Below are positions 6,521 to 6,528 of a DNA stretch of 6,528 nucleotides, one piece after another (position 1 is the stretch's first letter; each line of letters begins with the position of its first letter). The notes beneath the pieces were generated by a model. It did no database searches and was not told the origin of the DNA. It worked only from the letters and a program-made list of their open reading frames with translations. The position numbers and the translations under genes are program-made. Origin of the DNA: Gemmatimonadales bacterium (GTDB taxonomy: Bacteria > Gemmatimonadota > Gemmatimonadetes > Palauibacterales > Palauibacteraceae); assembly GCA_030636765.1 (NCBI GenBank), contig DAOVWI010000122.1, positions 1-6,528 of the forward strand, written 5' to 3'.

Positions 6521-6528
6521 CCGGACCA

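Noticed and set aside
1..6528. CRISPR arrays, insertion sequences, tRNA or rRNA genes, phage-type or toxin-antitoxin elements
   Set aside because: No regularly spaced direct repeats, terminal inverted repeats, transposase-like proteins or RNA gene motifs were seen on reading through; coding sequence of known families fills nearly all of the window.

Overview
The window is GC-rich and almost fully coding. Codons strongly favour G/C at the third position, which explains the many long antisense open frames that are not genes. Two secreted proteins have signal peptides ending in LGA-Q and ATA-Q, a style common in Gemmatimonadota. With a double-membrane efflux pump present, this suggests a Gram-negative (diderm) bacterium, possibly Gemmatimonadota. 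That placement is an inference from style, not a search result.

Layout. Bases 1-123 are a short leader with a plausible sigma70-like promoter (about 51-78) and a ribosome binding site. Bases 124-699 (+) encode a small exported NTF2-like/SnoaL-fold protein. Only 10 bp later the rest of the window runs on the minus strand as one tightly packed transcription unit. In order of transcription it holds an MscS-family mechanosensitive channel (6520 down to 5603, running to or off the right edge), a secreted protein with a peptidoglycan-binding-like domain and a His/Gly/Pro-rich tail (5593-4856), a full-length RND (HAE1/AcrB-type) efflux pump (4854-1783), and its periplasmic adaptor of the MexA/AcrA type (1786-710). 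The junctions are 9 nt, 1 nt and a 4-nt ATGA overlap, so the four genes are probably co-transcribed and translationally coupled.

How they fit together. Pump and adaptor form the inner-membrane and periplasmic parts of a tripartite exporter. No outer-membrane channel (TolC/OprM type) lies in the window, so it must be upstream of the channel gene or elsewhere. The channel and the cell-wall-binding-like protein at the head of the operon are the unusual part: they suggest an envelope-stress unit that joins turgor release, a cell-wall-associated periplasmic protein and efflux. This functional link is inferred from gene order only. All core genes belong to known families. The least known element is the 245-residue peptidoglycan-binding-like protein, separated from the channel by a single in-frame UAG.
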